Under the pieces are notes generated by a model. It was not told the origin of the DNA and searched no databases. It saw only the letters and a list, made by a program, of their open reading frames with translations. The translations under genes and the position numbers were made by a program. Shown here piece by piece: positions 16,727 through 25,491 of a stretch of DNA of 64,000 nt; position 1 is the stretch's first letter, and each line of letters opens with the position of its first letter. Origin of the DNA: JBASEY01 sp049652745 (GTDB lineage: Bacteria; CSSED10-310); assembly GCA_049652745.1 (NCBI GenBank), contig JBASEY010000017.1:62001-126000 (forward strand). Direction: 5' to 3'.

Positions 16727-17637
16727 GGTGTCAACTCCAGCATCTTTTCCAATGCTCGCAATGCGCCAGCCGCAACCGTGTCCGGAACCGTTATTTTATA
16801 TCGATCAAATTTCAAGGCTTCATGAATGCTTTCTAGCGTGGTCATCTTCATTTGGGCACAGACAGCTTGGTGAATTTCTATAAAAGTCTTACCGGGATTC
16901 TCGTTTCGCAAACGATGTACGAGACCATTTTCCGTCACTACGATAAAAGACATGCGTTCACTGCTTTTAGCAAGTTTTATCATACCGCCCGTACCGATAA
17001 TGACATCCGCATATTCCAATACATTCAACGGCGCTTCCGGATGGGCCATTACCAGCGCTTCCGGATATTTCTTTTTCAGTTTTATCAGATGATCGGCTGT
17101 AATCAGCTTATCATGAACAAGGCATTGCCCCGGCCAAGGTATAATGTCGATACCAAGTTGATGTGACGCATAAGCCGCCAAATTCTTATCCGGCAAATAA
17201 CATATCGGGCGGTCGGAAAAATGCTTGATTATGGTAAAAGCGTTTGCGGAGGTGCATACGACGTCTGATTCGGCTTTTACGGCTGCCGATGTATTGATAT
17301 ACGCAATAAATACTGCGTTTGGATGCTTTTTTCGCATTTCTTTCACCATTTGTGGGGTAGCACAATCGGCCAATGGGCACCCGGCATCTATAACCGGTAA
17401 AAGCACGGTTTTATCAGGCGCTAGCAAGGCAGCGCTTTCCGCCATAAAATGAACACCACAAAATACGATGGTATCATGAGGAAGTGAGCGGGATAATTGA
17501 GCCAATTCCAGAGAATCCCCAAGATAATCAGCTATAGCCTGTACTTCTGCGCGTTGATAATTATGAGCAAGTAAAACCGCATTTTTTTCTTTTTTATATC
17601 GATTGATTTGGTCAATTAGTAATGTCTGATCGGTCAT
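16723..17637 (-). CDS. nadA: Quinolinate synthase NadA
   Basis: This [4Fe-4S] enzyme condenses iminoaspartate with dihydroxyacetone phosphate to quinolinate. Motifs are VLLAHNYQRAEVQAIADYLG, the Cys sites VFCGVHFMAES, VVCTSANA and AVCAQMKMTTLE (the three cluster ligands), plus MAHPEAP and IGTGGM. I start at ATG 17637 (304 aa); a GTG at 17655 would add six residues, and neither has a strong Shine-Dalgarno sequence. It follows the cyclase gene by about 26 bp and overlaps nadB by 4 bp. Confidence 0.96.
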   Translation of the reverse strand: MTDQTLLIDQINRYKKEKNAVLLAHNYQRAEVQAIADYLGDSLELAQLSRSLPHDTIVFCGVHFMAESAALLAPDKTVLLPVIDAGCPLADCATPQMVKEMRKKHPNAVFIAYINTSAAVKAESDVVCTSANAFTIIKHFSDRPICYLPDKNLAAYASHQLGIDIIPWPGQCLVHDKLITADHLIKLKKKYPEALVMAHPEAPLNVLEYADVIIGTGGMIKLAKSSERMSFIVVTENGLVHRLRNENPGKTFIEIHQAVCAQMKMTTLESIHEALKFDRYKITVPDTVAAGALRALEKMLELTP

Positions 17638-17663
17638 TGAACACCAATATTCCACCTATGTGA

Positions 17664-19748
17664 TTATGCGTTATCAACCGGAAGGGCAGACCATACCATA
17701 ATGGTTTCAGGAATTCCCTTCAAATGAGCATCTCCAACCGGCCTCAAAACAAAAATCGGGTCGTTTTTTGTATCAAAAGCTACAAATTCAGTACTATCCC
17801 GCCATGAACGCTCTTGGAGAGCTTGGTTATCGGATAAATTGCTTAATGCCGCCGATGAAAGCGCCACCCCGTTATTATGTAGAAAACCATTGATTACGTT
17901 AACTTTGAAAGACCCCGCTTTGTCTTTGATTTCAGGAAGAATTTGAAACGCTTTTTTACTTCCCCCCGGAACCGAGTCTTCCCTTGAAAAAGCTTCGAAT
18001 AAATTAACGATATCATCGCGAACATTAGGACTGATTCGATTTTTAGTGTTTTCTAGAATGTCCTGTAACAAATCGTTGATTTCCCGCCGAAATAGCGGAT
18101 CTGCTTTTCTCTCTCGACTTGATGATTTGCCTGAGCTCAACCTACTTGCCAAATTGGCTGCCAGCCCGATAACCGTATCGAATTTTTCGCGCTTATCACT
18201 GAATATATACGCGCTTTCCAGCATCCCTACATGAATACCAATTCCGACTCCTTTAAGCGGCATCTGGTCATCAATATCCGATCGCGCGAGCATTTTCTGT
18301 ATCTCTATTCCTGCCAGAACGGCATTGAATGTGCTGTATTCTTTAGGGTTATCATCGCTAAATGTAGCAAGAATGGAATCTCCTGCAAAAAACCGGATCC
18401 TTCCCCCGTAATGCTCGATGATATCCAATGCTGGATCAAAAAATGCGTAAAGCGTTTTAATCAACTGACTGCTTGAGATCGTTCCGGAAGACAGCTCTGT
18501 AGAAGCTCTTAAATCCACGAACATTATTGTGTTATTTCTCAAATCGCTTATCACGGATCCAATGTCCAGATTATATGTTATTTTGTTTTCCAGTGTTTGA
18601 GCTTTCTTTCCAGATACGCCGACAACCACATCCATTTCACCGATCAATTTAATTTTTTTACGGAAAAAAGTGATTATTTCCGCAACTTGAAGCTCTCGCG
18701 CCAGCTTAAGGTAGTCAATAACCAAATGATCGTAGGCTTTACTGTCAATTTCTTCGCCAAGCTGTTTTTTTCGAAGCGTTTTTGTTCGAATCACAGCGGG
18801 TATGCTACGAAATTTCTCCTGTAAGGTAAAAATAAAACGTGGATCGAACACGATAATGTCAGAGCCGATCTTTGCAAGGTTTTCAGTCGATATACCAAGC
18901 ACATGGCTTATGATGCCGATAAACCACTCATCACGCCGGCTGATCTTGTCCTCCACCCAAGATTTTATGCTGTGGTACATAACCTCAAAATCTTCATATG
19001 TAATTAAATATAAAGAATTTTCTTCGACAAGGAGTTTTCGAATGAAATGCAGCGGATCCACAGGAGGTATATTATTCTCGAGCAGACAAAGTTGGATGTC
19101 CAACATGTCGTTGACAAAATTAAAATTGAACGATGCCCCCAAACGAGTCATAATCGTGCTTTTATAGAACGGCATAGTTTTTCGAAGCAGTTCATCTCTG
19201 TAATTGAGCTTCTCATTTACTTGTGCCAATGTCTGTTTCAACATACTGCGTATATGAGGTTGTACTGCGAACCGCGTATTGACACTGGCATTCAACTTGA
19301 CTAATGATCGATTCAGGCCGTCAACACATATGGCAGTCACGACCAGCCAAAACAAATTGAATATCCCAAGCCGCCTTTCCTGTTCAATGATACTTTCCAA
19401 GCGTTCAGCCAGATAAATGATGATTTCATCCCGTGCTTCCAGATAACGTTTGAAATCAGGGTGGTTGTAATCATAACCCTTACCTTTCAGCTCACGTATA
19501 TGGGTAATCGTTTTTTCCATGAAAACATCGATGCGGTCAGCCATTTCTACTGGAGGAAAAACCAGATATCCTCTTTCCCCATTTTCATGTATCTGATCAA
19601 GTTGTGGGGGTAAAACAGGTAAGGATACTGACGAATCTATAGTGTTTCTACAAAAAATCATTCGCACCGTATCCAGATCGCCCAGGGAGTAAGCCAGATT
19701 CAATCTATGCATTTCATAGCGATCATCATATGTGACGAATTTTTTCAT
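17664..19748 (-). CDS. Class III adenylate/guanylate cyclase-like protein with large N-terminal helical domain
   Basis: The product is 694 aa. Residues about 405-545 form a class III cyclase domain: MFVDLRAST (first metal Asp), GGRIRFFAGDSILATF (second metal Asp) and TVIGLAANLASRL, which holds the transition-state Asn and Arg four residues apart. The position usually occupied by the base-specifying Lys before 'F.GD' is Phe here, so nucleotide preference is uncertain. Residues 1-390 are helical, cytoplasmic and unlike HAMP, PAS or GAF domains; I recognise no family. The C-terminal part after the core (about 560-694) may be regulatory. A strong GGAGG Shine-Dalgarno sequence precedes the ATG. 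The gene sits between a GspG-like lipoprotein gene and nadA. Confidence 0.8.
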   Translation of the reverse strand: MKKFVTYDDRYEMHRLNLAYSLGDLDTVRMIFCRNTIDSSVSLPVLPPQLDQIHENGERGYLVFPPVEMADRIDVFMEKTITHIRELKGKGYDYNHPDFKRYLEARDEIIIYLAERLESIIEQERRLGIFNLFWLVVTAICVDGLNRSLVKLNASVNTRFAVQPHIRSMLKQTLAQVNEKLNYRDELLRKTMPFYKSTIMTRLGASFNFNFVNDMLDIQLCLLENNIPPVDPLHFIRKLLVEENSLYLITYEDFEVMYHSIKSWVEDKISRRDEWFIGIISHVLGISTENLAKIGSDIIVFDPRFIFTLQEKFRSIPAVIRTKTLRKKQLGEEIDSKAYDHLVIDYLKLARELQVAEIITFFRKKIKLIGEMDVVVGVSGKKAQTLENKITYNLDIGSVISDLRNNTIMFVDLRASTELSSGTISSSQLIKTLYAFFDPALDIIEHYGGRIRFFAGDSILATFSDDNPKEYSTFNAVLAGIEIQKMLARSDIDDQMPLKGVGIGIHVGMLESAYIFSDKREKFDTVIGLAANLASRLSSGKSSSRERKADPLFRREINDLLQDILENTKNRISPNVRDDIVNLFEAFSREDSVPGGSKKAFQILPEIKDKAGSFKVNVINGFLHNNGVALSSAALSNLSDNQALQERSWRDSTEFVAFDTKNDPIFVLRPVGDAHLKGIPETIMVWSALPVDNA

Positions 19749-19757
19749 AACAGCCTC

Positions 19758-20108
19758 CTAGTAAGCCGACACTTCAGGATATGTGCTGCTTTTTACGGTT
19801 CCGTCATATCGATCATATAACCATATTCCACCAAATGGTTCGCGGGGAATTACCTGCATCGCTCCCAGCCTGGCCAGTTCTTCCAACGAGTCGGGATAAC
19901 GGCCATGTTGCGCATGAAAAATCTCGATGCTGCTGTTGATGGTCTTCAGGTCAGCTTTCAATTTGGTCATATTCGCTTTTTCCTGGGGTTTTACAGTGGT
20001 ATCTTTCATCGTTGTATCAAACCATGATTTAAATTTATCACATCCCGAAAGCAAAAGCGCCAGGGTCACCCATACTATAAAAATGCCGAAACACACTCTT
20101 TTTGTCAT
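19758..20108 (-). CDS. Lipoprotein with type II secretion pseudopilin (GspG)-like domain
   Basis: The 116-aa product has a lipoprotein signal with lipobox LLLSGC (Cys about 23) in place of a prepilin leader. After a spacer, residues about 45-116 show the GspG-like pattern LKTINSSIEIFHAQHGRYPD, then SLEELA, PREPFGGIWLYDRYDG and STYPEV. That is the helix plus 'grYP.sl..L...P.DPwG..Y.Y' core of major pseudopilins. It lacks the long hydrophobic polymerisation helix and the cleavage Glu, so it should be a lipid-anchored periplasmic domain, not a pilus subunit. The gene is 2 bp from the ASADH-like gene and 9 bp from the cyclase gene. Confidence 0.7.
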   Translation of the reverse strand: MTKRVCFGIFIVWVTLALLLSGCDKFKSWFDTTMKDTTVKPQEKANMTKLKADLKTINSSIEIFHAQHGRYPDSLEELARLGAMQVIPREPFGGIWLYDRYDGTVKSSTYPEVSAY

Positions 20109-20110
20109 GG

Positions 20111-21088
20111 TTATTTCTCCACCCAGATTTGTTTCAACAAAACAGCCAGGGTTGTAGCCAAACCTCTTTGTAGATTATCCATCGCAAACCGAAGCGTCAA
20201 GCGACCAGAGCTTTCACCAAAATACGAGATATCACCGATAACGAGATTTTCATTGCCTACTACAGACAGTATTCCTTCAACGGCCTCTTTCAATTCGATA
20301 CCCTTAGCCTTTTCAAGATCTTCTTTCACCTTTTCCGTGTGAATTTTTTCGGAAGCCTGAAGCCAAATTGTACCTATAAGTCCAACGAAAAATCCACACC
20401 AGGCGCTATCATAGGCAACAGTTATTTGGGGTCTTTCGCAAATAATTCTTGCTTGCGATTCAATGACTGTCAATGTTTCAATTCTATTAGAACAGTGAAA
20501 AGCATTGAAGGCTATTTGCCTGGGAAAACTCAAACATTCAACATCGGTGAAACCCATGATATTACGAGTTTGGTCGAACAATTCATCCATTCCTTGACGT
20601 GTTCCAAGGGATGACACACCTTGCAGACTGAAAAGGGTTGCACTTTCCCAACAAGCAGTGTTTTTTAGGGCATAAAGAGTTGTCATCAAGGCGTGAGCCG
20701 GCCCTGTCGGCAGTATGGCGACCCGTGGTAATACCAAAGATTTATATGTTATCGAATCAGGTAACAATACAGGCGCCTCAGTAGATGCTTTGAAAAGATT
20801 GGCCATATCCAAAACAGGCACTTTGCTCACAATCAGAGTCTCGGTCAGTGATTCGAGATCTTTTACAGGGGAAAGAAAGACAGCAGCGTCATAATCTTCC
20901 TCGATCATCATTTTGGTATCGGTAACCAATAAGGGCTGATCGCCAAATTCATGAATCTCGCCAACCCGCTCGCCTTCACCTAAAAGCTGAATTTTTTTTA
21001 TAGGTATTTTCACTTGGGACAGTTTATCCAAAATTTCCTGCACACAAAGATGGCCGCCTCCAATTATCATCAATTTCCGTTCTTTCAT
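20111..21088 (-). CDS. Aspartate-semialdehyde-dehydrogenase-like protein lacking the catalytic Cys (USG-1 type)
   Basis: The 325-aa protein has a Rossmann start KLMIIGGGHLCVQEILDKL and the ASADH/USG-1 landmarks GVSSLGTRQGMDELFDQTRN and SFPRQIAFNAF. In true ASADH the active site is an 'NCST' loop; here the equivalent stretch reads AILPTGPAHALMTTLYAL with no Cys. E. coli USG-1 is a similar relative without known dehydrogenase activity. It probably does not make aspartate semialdehyde. I start at ATG 21088 (AGAGG Shine-Dalgarno sequence); the frame is open to a GTG at 21124 that overlaps the upstream gene. Confidence 0.75.
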   Translation of the reverse strand: MKERKLMIIGGGHLCVQEILDKLSQVKIPIKKIQLLGEGERVGEIHEFGDQPLLVTDTKMMIEEDYDAAVFLSPVKDLESLTETLIVSKVPVLDMANLFKASTEAPVLLPDSITYKSLVLPRVAILPTGPAHALMTTLYALKNTACWESATLFSLQGVSSLGTRQGMDELFDQTRNIMGFTDVECLSFPRQIAFNAFHCSNRIETLTVIESQARIICERPQITVAYDSAWCGFFVGLIGTIWLQASEKIHTEKVKEDLEKAKGIELKEAVEGILSVVGNENLVIGDISYFGESSGRLTLRFAMDNLQRGLATTLAVLLKQIWVEK

Positions 21089-21116
21089 GTCATTGACCTC
21101 TGGGAATAACCATGAT

Positions 21117-21887
21117 TCACACACCTATTTTAACAGACTTTGCCGTACAGATATTTTCTTTGAGATGATCCAGATTGTTGCTGGCGATCACAAGGCTTGT
21201 GACACCAGGATGCCCAAGGACAAAGCGAATGGATTTTTCTGCTGGAAGATGCCCGGAATCCAGACCTTTCTTGATGACTATACCTATACCTTTCCGAGCG
21301 GCATCCAGGATCAAATCGGCATTCTCGGGATGACGTTGATTATACTCCAACATCAAAACATCCGACCAGGACATGGACTCTTCAATTCCCTGCCGAGTTT
21401 TACAAGACATTCCAATAAAGCCGATCAGGCCTTTATCCTTAAGCAACTGCAATTTTTCGACTGCGTCCGTTTTATGAATAATATCAGTATCATTACCATC
21501 TGAGTGAATAAGCACAATATCAAGATAATCAGTACAGAGAGTTTTTAGACTTTTTAGAACACTTTCCAAAACCGCTTTTCCGGAAAAATCATAGAGAGAC
21601 TTTCCTTCGATAAAACTCTCCCCCACCTTGGTCGATATCACCAAGTTTTTTCTATACGCCGATAGAAACTTACCGATGTAATACTCACTGAGGCCATAAG
21701 CCGGCGCAGTGTCAATATAATTGATTCCATTCTCCATCACACCATAAAGGATTTTTTTCACGGTATCAGGTTCAGGTAGTTCGTAGCCTTGGGGATATTT
21801 GATATTTATATTTCTACCTATCTTGAAAGCGCCAAATCCGATAGGTGATAATTCAAGGCCGGTTTTTCCTAATAAGCGTCGAACCAT
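21117..21887 (-). CDS. Aldo/keto reductase
   Basis: The 256-aa NADPH-dependent oxidoreductase is predicted to be a TIM barrel. The catalytic tetrad is visible: Asp and Tyr in INYIDTAPAYGLSE, Lys in LVISTKVG and His in DIVLIHSDG. The N terminus RLLGKTGLELSPIGFGAFKI and the late VTSLVIASNNLDHLKENI fit the family. Its substrate is unknown. The start overlaps the FAD oxidoreductase gene by 19 bp, and that gene is preceded by a flavin-reductase-like gene, so the three may form one redox module. Confidence 0.92.
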   Translation of the reverse strand: MVRRLLGKTGLELSPIGFGAFKIGRNINIKYPQGYELPEPDTVKKILYGVMENGINYIDTAPAYGLSEYYIGKFLSAYRKNLVISTKVGESFIEGKSLYDFSGKAVLESVLKSLKTLCTDYLDIVLIHSDGNDTDIIHKTDAVEKLQLLKDKGLIGFIGMSCKTRQGIEESMSWSDVLMLEYNQRHPENADLILDAARKGIGIVIKKGLDSGHLPAEKSIRFVLGHPGVTSLVIASNNLDHLKENICTAKSVKIGV

Positions 21888-23065
21888 TCAGCATTCTCCC
21901 AAGGTTCCATTGCCACCTGCGGTCTAGGCCAGTTTTCCAATTCTTGCAAGTCGGCTTCAGATTGAGTCGACGGTTTATCGACTTTTTCAAGAATCCTCTC
22001 AGCAAGTCTCGGCGCCAACACCATCTTTGTCGGCCAGGCAGTAATCACGTTGTTTTCCGAATCGACAAAAACATCGTCCGGCTTTTTGCAATGTTTGGTA
22101 TCAACCTCGGCTCTATTCACCTTGAACGTTGCCCATTTTAAATTCTTGAAACCCACATCGGGAAATATTTTGTTCAACGATTTCTGCGATGCCTCAACCA
22201 ATTTATCGGAACTCCAGTCCAGGCTTTTTTCAGCCAATTGGCCTCCTAATAACCATACAACAGAGCCATCACTGCTTTCAGCGCTCGTAACAGTCACACC
22301 AGGCTGCGCTTTTTCTATATAATGACCATTGAAAAATGGCAGCGACTTGCCCTTCACCACCACCATATGCAATGGCCTTCGTTGCATTTTACCTTCCCGA
22401 AAACCCATACGCTTACGCAATAATTCGTTTCCTGATCCAGCAGTCAAAATCACAGTCTTCGTTTCAATTACCAGCTCCCGGCCGTTTTCAGGATTGACAA
22501 GAATAATCTCTTTAATATCACCATTCTCCGCATTCCTGAACTCTATATGATCCATCGATATCTGTAACTCGCTATTCTTATGTTCCGCCGACAATTCTCT
22601 CAGAAGACTTGCCGGCGAAATAATCTGCTCTCCCAATGCATATAAATCACCTTTATATGATGCCAATATCGAGGGTTTTTGAGTATTGGATATCTTTCTT
22701 GGCGTAACGCTCAAACCTATTACACTACCGATCAGCCACATTTTCTGGCCCCATAAATAACAAAAATCCGCTCTAACCTGGACATTTGACAGGTCCGGAT
22801 AACTGTGCCCAAGAATATGTTTCTGCCAAATTCCAGGCATATCCCTAATATTGATGGCGGATTTCGTCAGCTTTCCGGCCAAGCTGTATTTAATACCGCC
22901 ATGTAAAATTCCTTGGCAGGTTATCGTCTGATCGTAACCCAAGGAGTTGGATTCTAAAAGTATAACCTGGTAACCGGCTTTTTTTAAGATGTTCAATGTC
23001 CACAGTCCGGAGACACCACCGCCAAAAATTACCGCGTCAAGTTTCAGTTTGATTTTGCCAAGCAT
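21869..23065 (-). CDS. FAD-dependent oxidoreductase (DAO family)
   Basis: The 398-aa protein has an N-terminal dinucleotide-binding site DAVIFGGGVSGLWTLNILKK ending in LLES. The DAO-type motif CQGILHGGIKYSLAGKLTKS resembles the 'H.G..Y..GSLKA' substrate loop of amino-acid and glycerol-3-phosphate oxidases. The segment VILTAGSGNELLRKR is the second FAD contact region. The reaction is unknown. An AAAGGAAA Shine-Dalgarno sequence precedes ATG 23065. It is linked by a 19-bp overlap to the aldo/keto reductase and by a 21-bp gap to the flavin-reductase-like gene. Confidence 0.85.
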   Translation of the reverse strand: MLGKIKLKLDAVIFGGGVSGLWTLNILKKAGYQVILLESNSLGYDQTITCQGILHGGIKYSLAGKLTKSAINIRDMPGIWQKHILGHSYPDLSNVQVRADFCYLWGQKMWLIGSVIGLSVTPRKISNTQKPSILASYKGDLYALGEQIISPASLLRELSAEHKNSELQISMDHIEFRNAENGDIKEIILVNPENGRELVIETKTVILTAGSGNELLRKRMGFREGKMQRRPLHMVVVKGKSLPFFNGHYIEKAQPGVTVTSAESSDGSVVWLLGGQLAEKSLDWSSDKLVEASQKSLNKIFPDVGFKNLKWATFKVNRAEVDTKHCKKPDDVFVDSENNVITAWPTKMVLAPRLAERILEKVDKPSTQSEADLQELENWPRPQVAMEPWENAEWFDAY

Positions 23066-23086
23066 GCTTTTTTCCTTTCGAATTTG

Positions 23087-23608
23087 TCAATCCAGATTAT
23101 CGGCTACCAATAATTTTTCTATACCACCCACATACATTCTATGAAAATCGTTATGCGGATATATTGAATCACAAATCTTTTGATCGATGAAATTTTTTTT
23201 CAACAAGTCTTGAGAATACAGCTTTCTGCAAACAAACACCATCTTCGCTTCAGCAAAATAGACATGAGTTTTTTCAAATTTTATCGGAGTGAGGCCTGAT
23301 AGCGCAACCTTATCGAAATCCCGACCAGAACAAGAGCCTAGAAATTCTAATTTTTCACGATGGATATGATTGAAAAAAGACAATGTAAACAGCTCGCTTG
23401 ATTCCATGAATTGATACGTATAGCGTTCAGGTCGAACAAAGACACAGGTGATTGGTTTGTTCCAAAGGTGACCGAAAGCACCCCATGAACAGGTCATGGT
23501 ATTGAACTTCTCATATGAACCTGCCGTTAAAAGGAAATAATCATCGCTAAACATAGCGATGATTCTGTCCTTCAATTTCATCACATCTGCTTCCAGAAAT
23601 TTTCCCAC
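23087..23608 (-). CDS. Flavin reductase-like (FMN-binding split barrel) protein
   Basis: The 173-aa product resembles small flavin reductase-domain proteins. Visible features are FLLTAGSYEKFNTMTCSWGA (flavin-binding Thr/Ser loop), PITCVFVRPERYTYQFM, LFTLSFF and the DKVALSGLTPIKFE stretch. Such proteins bind FMN and either reduce it with NAD(P)H or act as oxidoreductases. The start is GTG 23608 (AAGGG 8 nt upstream); ATG 23581 with GGAAG is an alternative that would lose nine residues. It follows sppA by 20 bp. Confidence 0.85.
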   Translation of the reverse strand: MGKFLEADVMKLKDRIIAMFSDDYFLLTAGSYEKFNTMTCSWGAFGHLWNKPITCVFVRPERYTYQFMESSELFTLSFFNHIHREKLEFLGSCSGRDFDKVALSGLTPIKFEKTHVYFAEAKMVFVCRKLYSQDLLKKNFIDQKICDSIYPHNDFHRMYVGGIEKLLVADNLD

Positions 23609-23628
23609 CGTTATTACCCTTCGACGTT

Positions 23629-25410
23629 TTATAAGTTCTCTGCACCCTGTCCGACCATCAAAGTTTCATTCGACCCATACCGATTTATTTTCGTCATCTC
23701 ATCAAGAATTGGGTTGCCAATGAGTTCCATTAGTCGATAAAACGATCGCAACGACTGAATTGTTTTAGCAAAAAAACCGGTATCCGGATCTCGAATGATC
23801 TCCATCAAAGATTTCTTCCGAGGATATATTCTCAGCACACTTTCAGCATCCTCCGGAGCCCCGGCCAGCTCCCTTGCTTTTTGAATAGCTTCGTAAAGTC
23901 CTCCCAATTCATCGACAAGTTTTACGCCTTTTGCATCGGCACCTGTCCAAATTCTTCCCCGCGCTACTGAATCGATCTCCTCGACAGTCAGCTTCCTTCC
24001 AGCCATCACACCTTGTGTAAAATCCTGATAAATTCGATCCATCATCGCATTCAATTTTTCTTTTTCTTTTTGAGTTGGATCTTTAAAAACCGAGAATATC
24101 ATCGCCTGGTTGCCGACATGAGTATCTTCATGGACGATCCCTAATCGATTTAAAAGATTGCCAAAAACCATTTTTCCACCGGCAACGCCGATCGATCCAG
24201 TCAACGTCATGGGCTGAGCGAAAATAGTATCGGCGCTCATTGCGACATAGTAGCCGCCTGAGCCGGCAACATCACCCATCGAAACGATAACCGGTATTCC
24301 AGCTTCTCGCGTCAACTGAACCTCATGATCGATTGTAGCTGAGGCAACAGGTGAACCCCCAGGGCTGTCGATTCGAAAAACGACGACATCTACATCTCCA
24401 TCTTCACGGATTCGACGAAACGCTTCCATCATAACCCCCGAACTCATCATATCTCCTCCGGACATCGAAGATGATGATTTACCTCTGATAACTTGACCGA
24501 CTCCATATACCAGTGCAATCACATAATTTCCTTTTTTCGGGAAAGGCTTCATTTCTTGAGCTAAATATTCGCCCGGCTTGACCAGGTCGGCTTTTCGGCC
24601 GACTTTTTGTTCTATGAGTGATTCCACTTGATCCCAATACTGAAAGCCGTCTACCAAGCCCGCATCGATTGCTTCACGACCAAAAAACGGCGCAGAGTCC
24701 ACCAGCTCCCGAACTTGATCAACTGTCATTTTGCGCGACGACGCCACGTCTTCCACTATTGTCGTGAATAAGCTGTTTAATAAAGTCGTATCGGATTCTT
24801 TTCGAGCATTCGTGTAGCCGTTCTCGTTGAACATGTCGGCAACACCTTTGTATTCATAGCGTTGATCCATATAAGAAACAATTCCCAAATTTTTCAACAT
24901 ATCACCAAAAAACAAAGGTTCTATACCCAGCCCAACAAAACCGACATCTCCTGTCGAGTTCATATAAATCTCATCAAAAACCGATGCGAGGTAATATACC
25001 AAGGTTCCTGTTCCCATTCCAAAATATGTATCTGCATAAGCAACCGTAAACTTTCCGCTTTCCTGAAAACGCTGTATGGCATTTCGTATTTCTTGAGCCT
25101 TTGCCGCTCCCAAGGAAACCTCGGAAAAATCAGCCACAATACCTTTGACCAAGGGATTGGCGGCAGCATGATCTATTGTTCGAATCAGGTCCAGCAGAGT
25201 TATTGAATTCCTTGAAGTCAGCCTTTGTAAAGGATCCACCGGAAGTTTTTCGACGATAGGCTGCGAAAAATCAATATAAAGGACGAACGGTTCAGAGTGT
25301 GAAATCATCGAGGAGCTGAAACCTCTAATTCCAAAAGTTATCAATACTATGATCGAAAGGGCCAATATAATGACAGTAAACAATCCGACGCCCATTAAAA
25401 ATTTTTTCAT
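23629..25410 (-). CDS. sppA: Signal peptide peptidase SppA (67K type)
   Basis: The 593-aa membrane-anchored S49 protease degrades cleaved signal peptides in the membrane. An N-terminal membrane helix (about 5-28) is followed by two tandem S49 domains. The catalytic Lys lies in the first (YEYKGVADMF, about residue 185) and the nucleophilic Ser in the second (SMGDVAGSGGYYVAMSAD, about 380), as in the E. coli Lys209/Ser409 dyad. Other marks are RIDSPGGSPVASATI and LTGSIGVAGGK. The Shine-Dalgarno sequence AGGAG lies 7 nt before the ATG. An AGGGTG/CACCCT inverted repeat sits in the 81-bp gap before it. Confidence 0.95.
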   Translation of the reverse strand: MKKFLMGVGLFTVIILALSIIVLITFGIRGFSSSMISHSEPFVLYIDFSQPIVEKLPVDPLQRLTSRNSITLLDLIRTIDHAAANPLVKGIVADFSEVSLGAAKAQEIRNAIQRFQESGKFTVAYADTYFGMGTGTLVYYLASVFDEIYMNSTGDVGFVGLGIEPLFFGDMLKNLGIVSYMDQRYEYKGVADMFNENGYTNARKESDTTLLNSLFTTIVEDVASSRKMTVDQVRELVDSAPFFGREAIDAGLVDGFQYWDQVESLIEQKVGRKADLVKPGEYLAQEMKPFPKKGNYVIALVYGVGQVIRGKSSSSMSGGDMMSSGVMMEAFRRIREDGDVDVVVFRIDSPGGSPVASATIDHEVQLTREAGIPVIVSMGDVAGSGGYYVAMSADTIFAQPMTLTGSIGVAGGKMVFGNLLNRLGIVHEDTHVGNQAMIFSVFKDPTQKEKEKLNAMMDRIYQDFTQGVMAGRKLTVEEIDSVARGRIWTGADAKGVKLVDELGGLYEAIQKARELAGAPEDAESVLRIYPRKKSLMEIIRDPDTGFFAKTIQSLRSFYRLMELIGNPILDEMTKINRYGSNETLMVGQGAENL

Positions 25411-25491
25411 TCCGCTTCTCCTGTTAACATGATATCCGTTTATGAGGGTGCCACAATTTCTTCAGGATCACCCTGCTTAAGCATCTACTTA

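Noticed and set aside
16268..16825. A 185-codon plus-strand frame across nadB/nadA
   Set aside because: It is antisense to two clearly conserved enzymes and shows no recognisable domain.
25445..25474. AGGGTG/CACCCT inverted repeat between gph and sppA as a terminator
   Set aside because: The loop is 18 nt, the stem only 6 bp and no T-tract follows on either strand.
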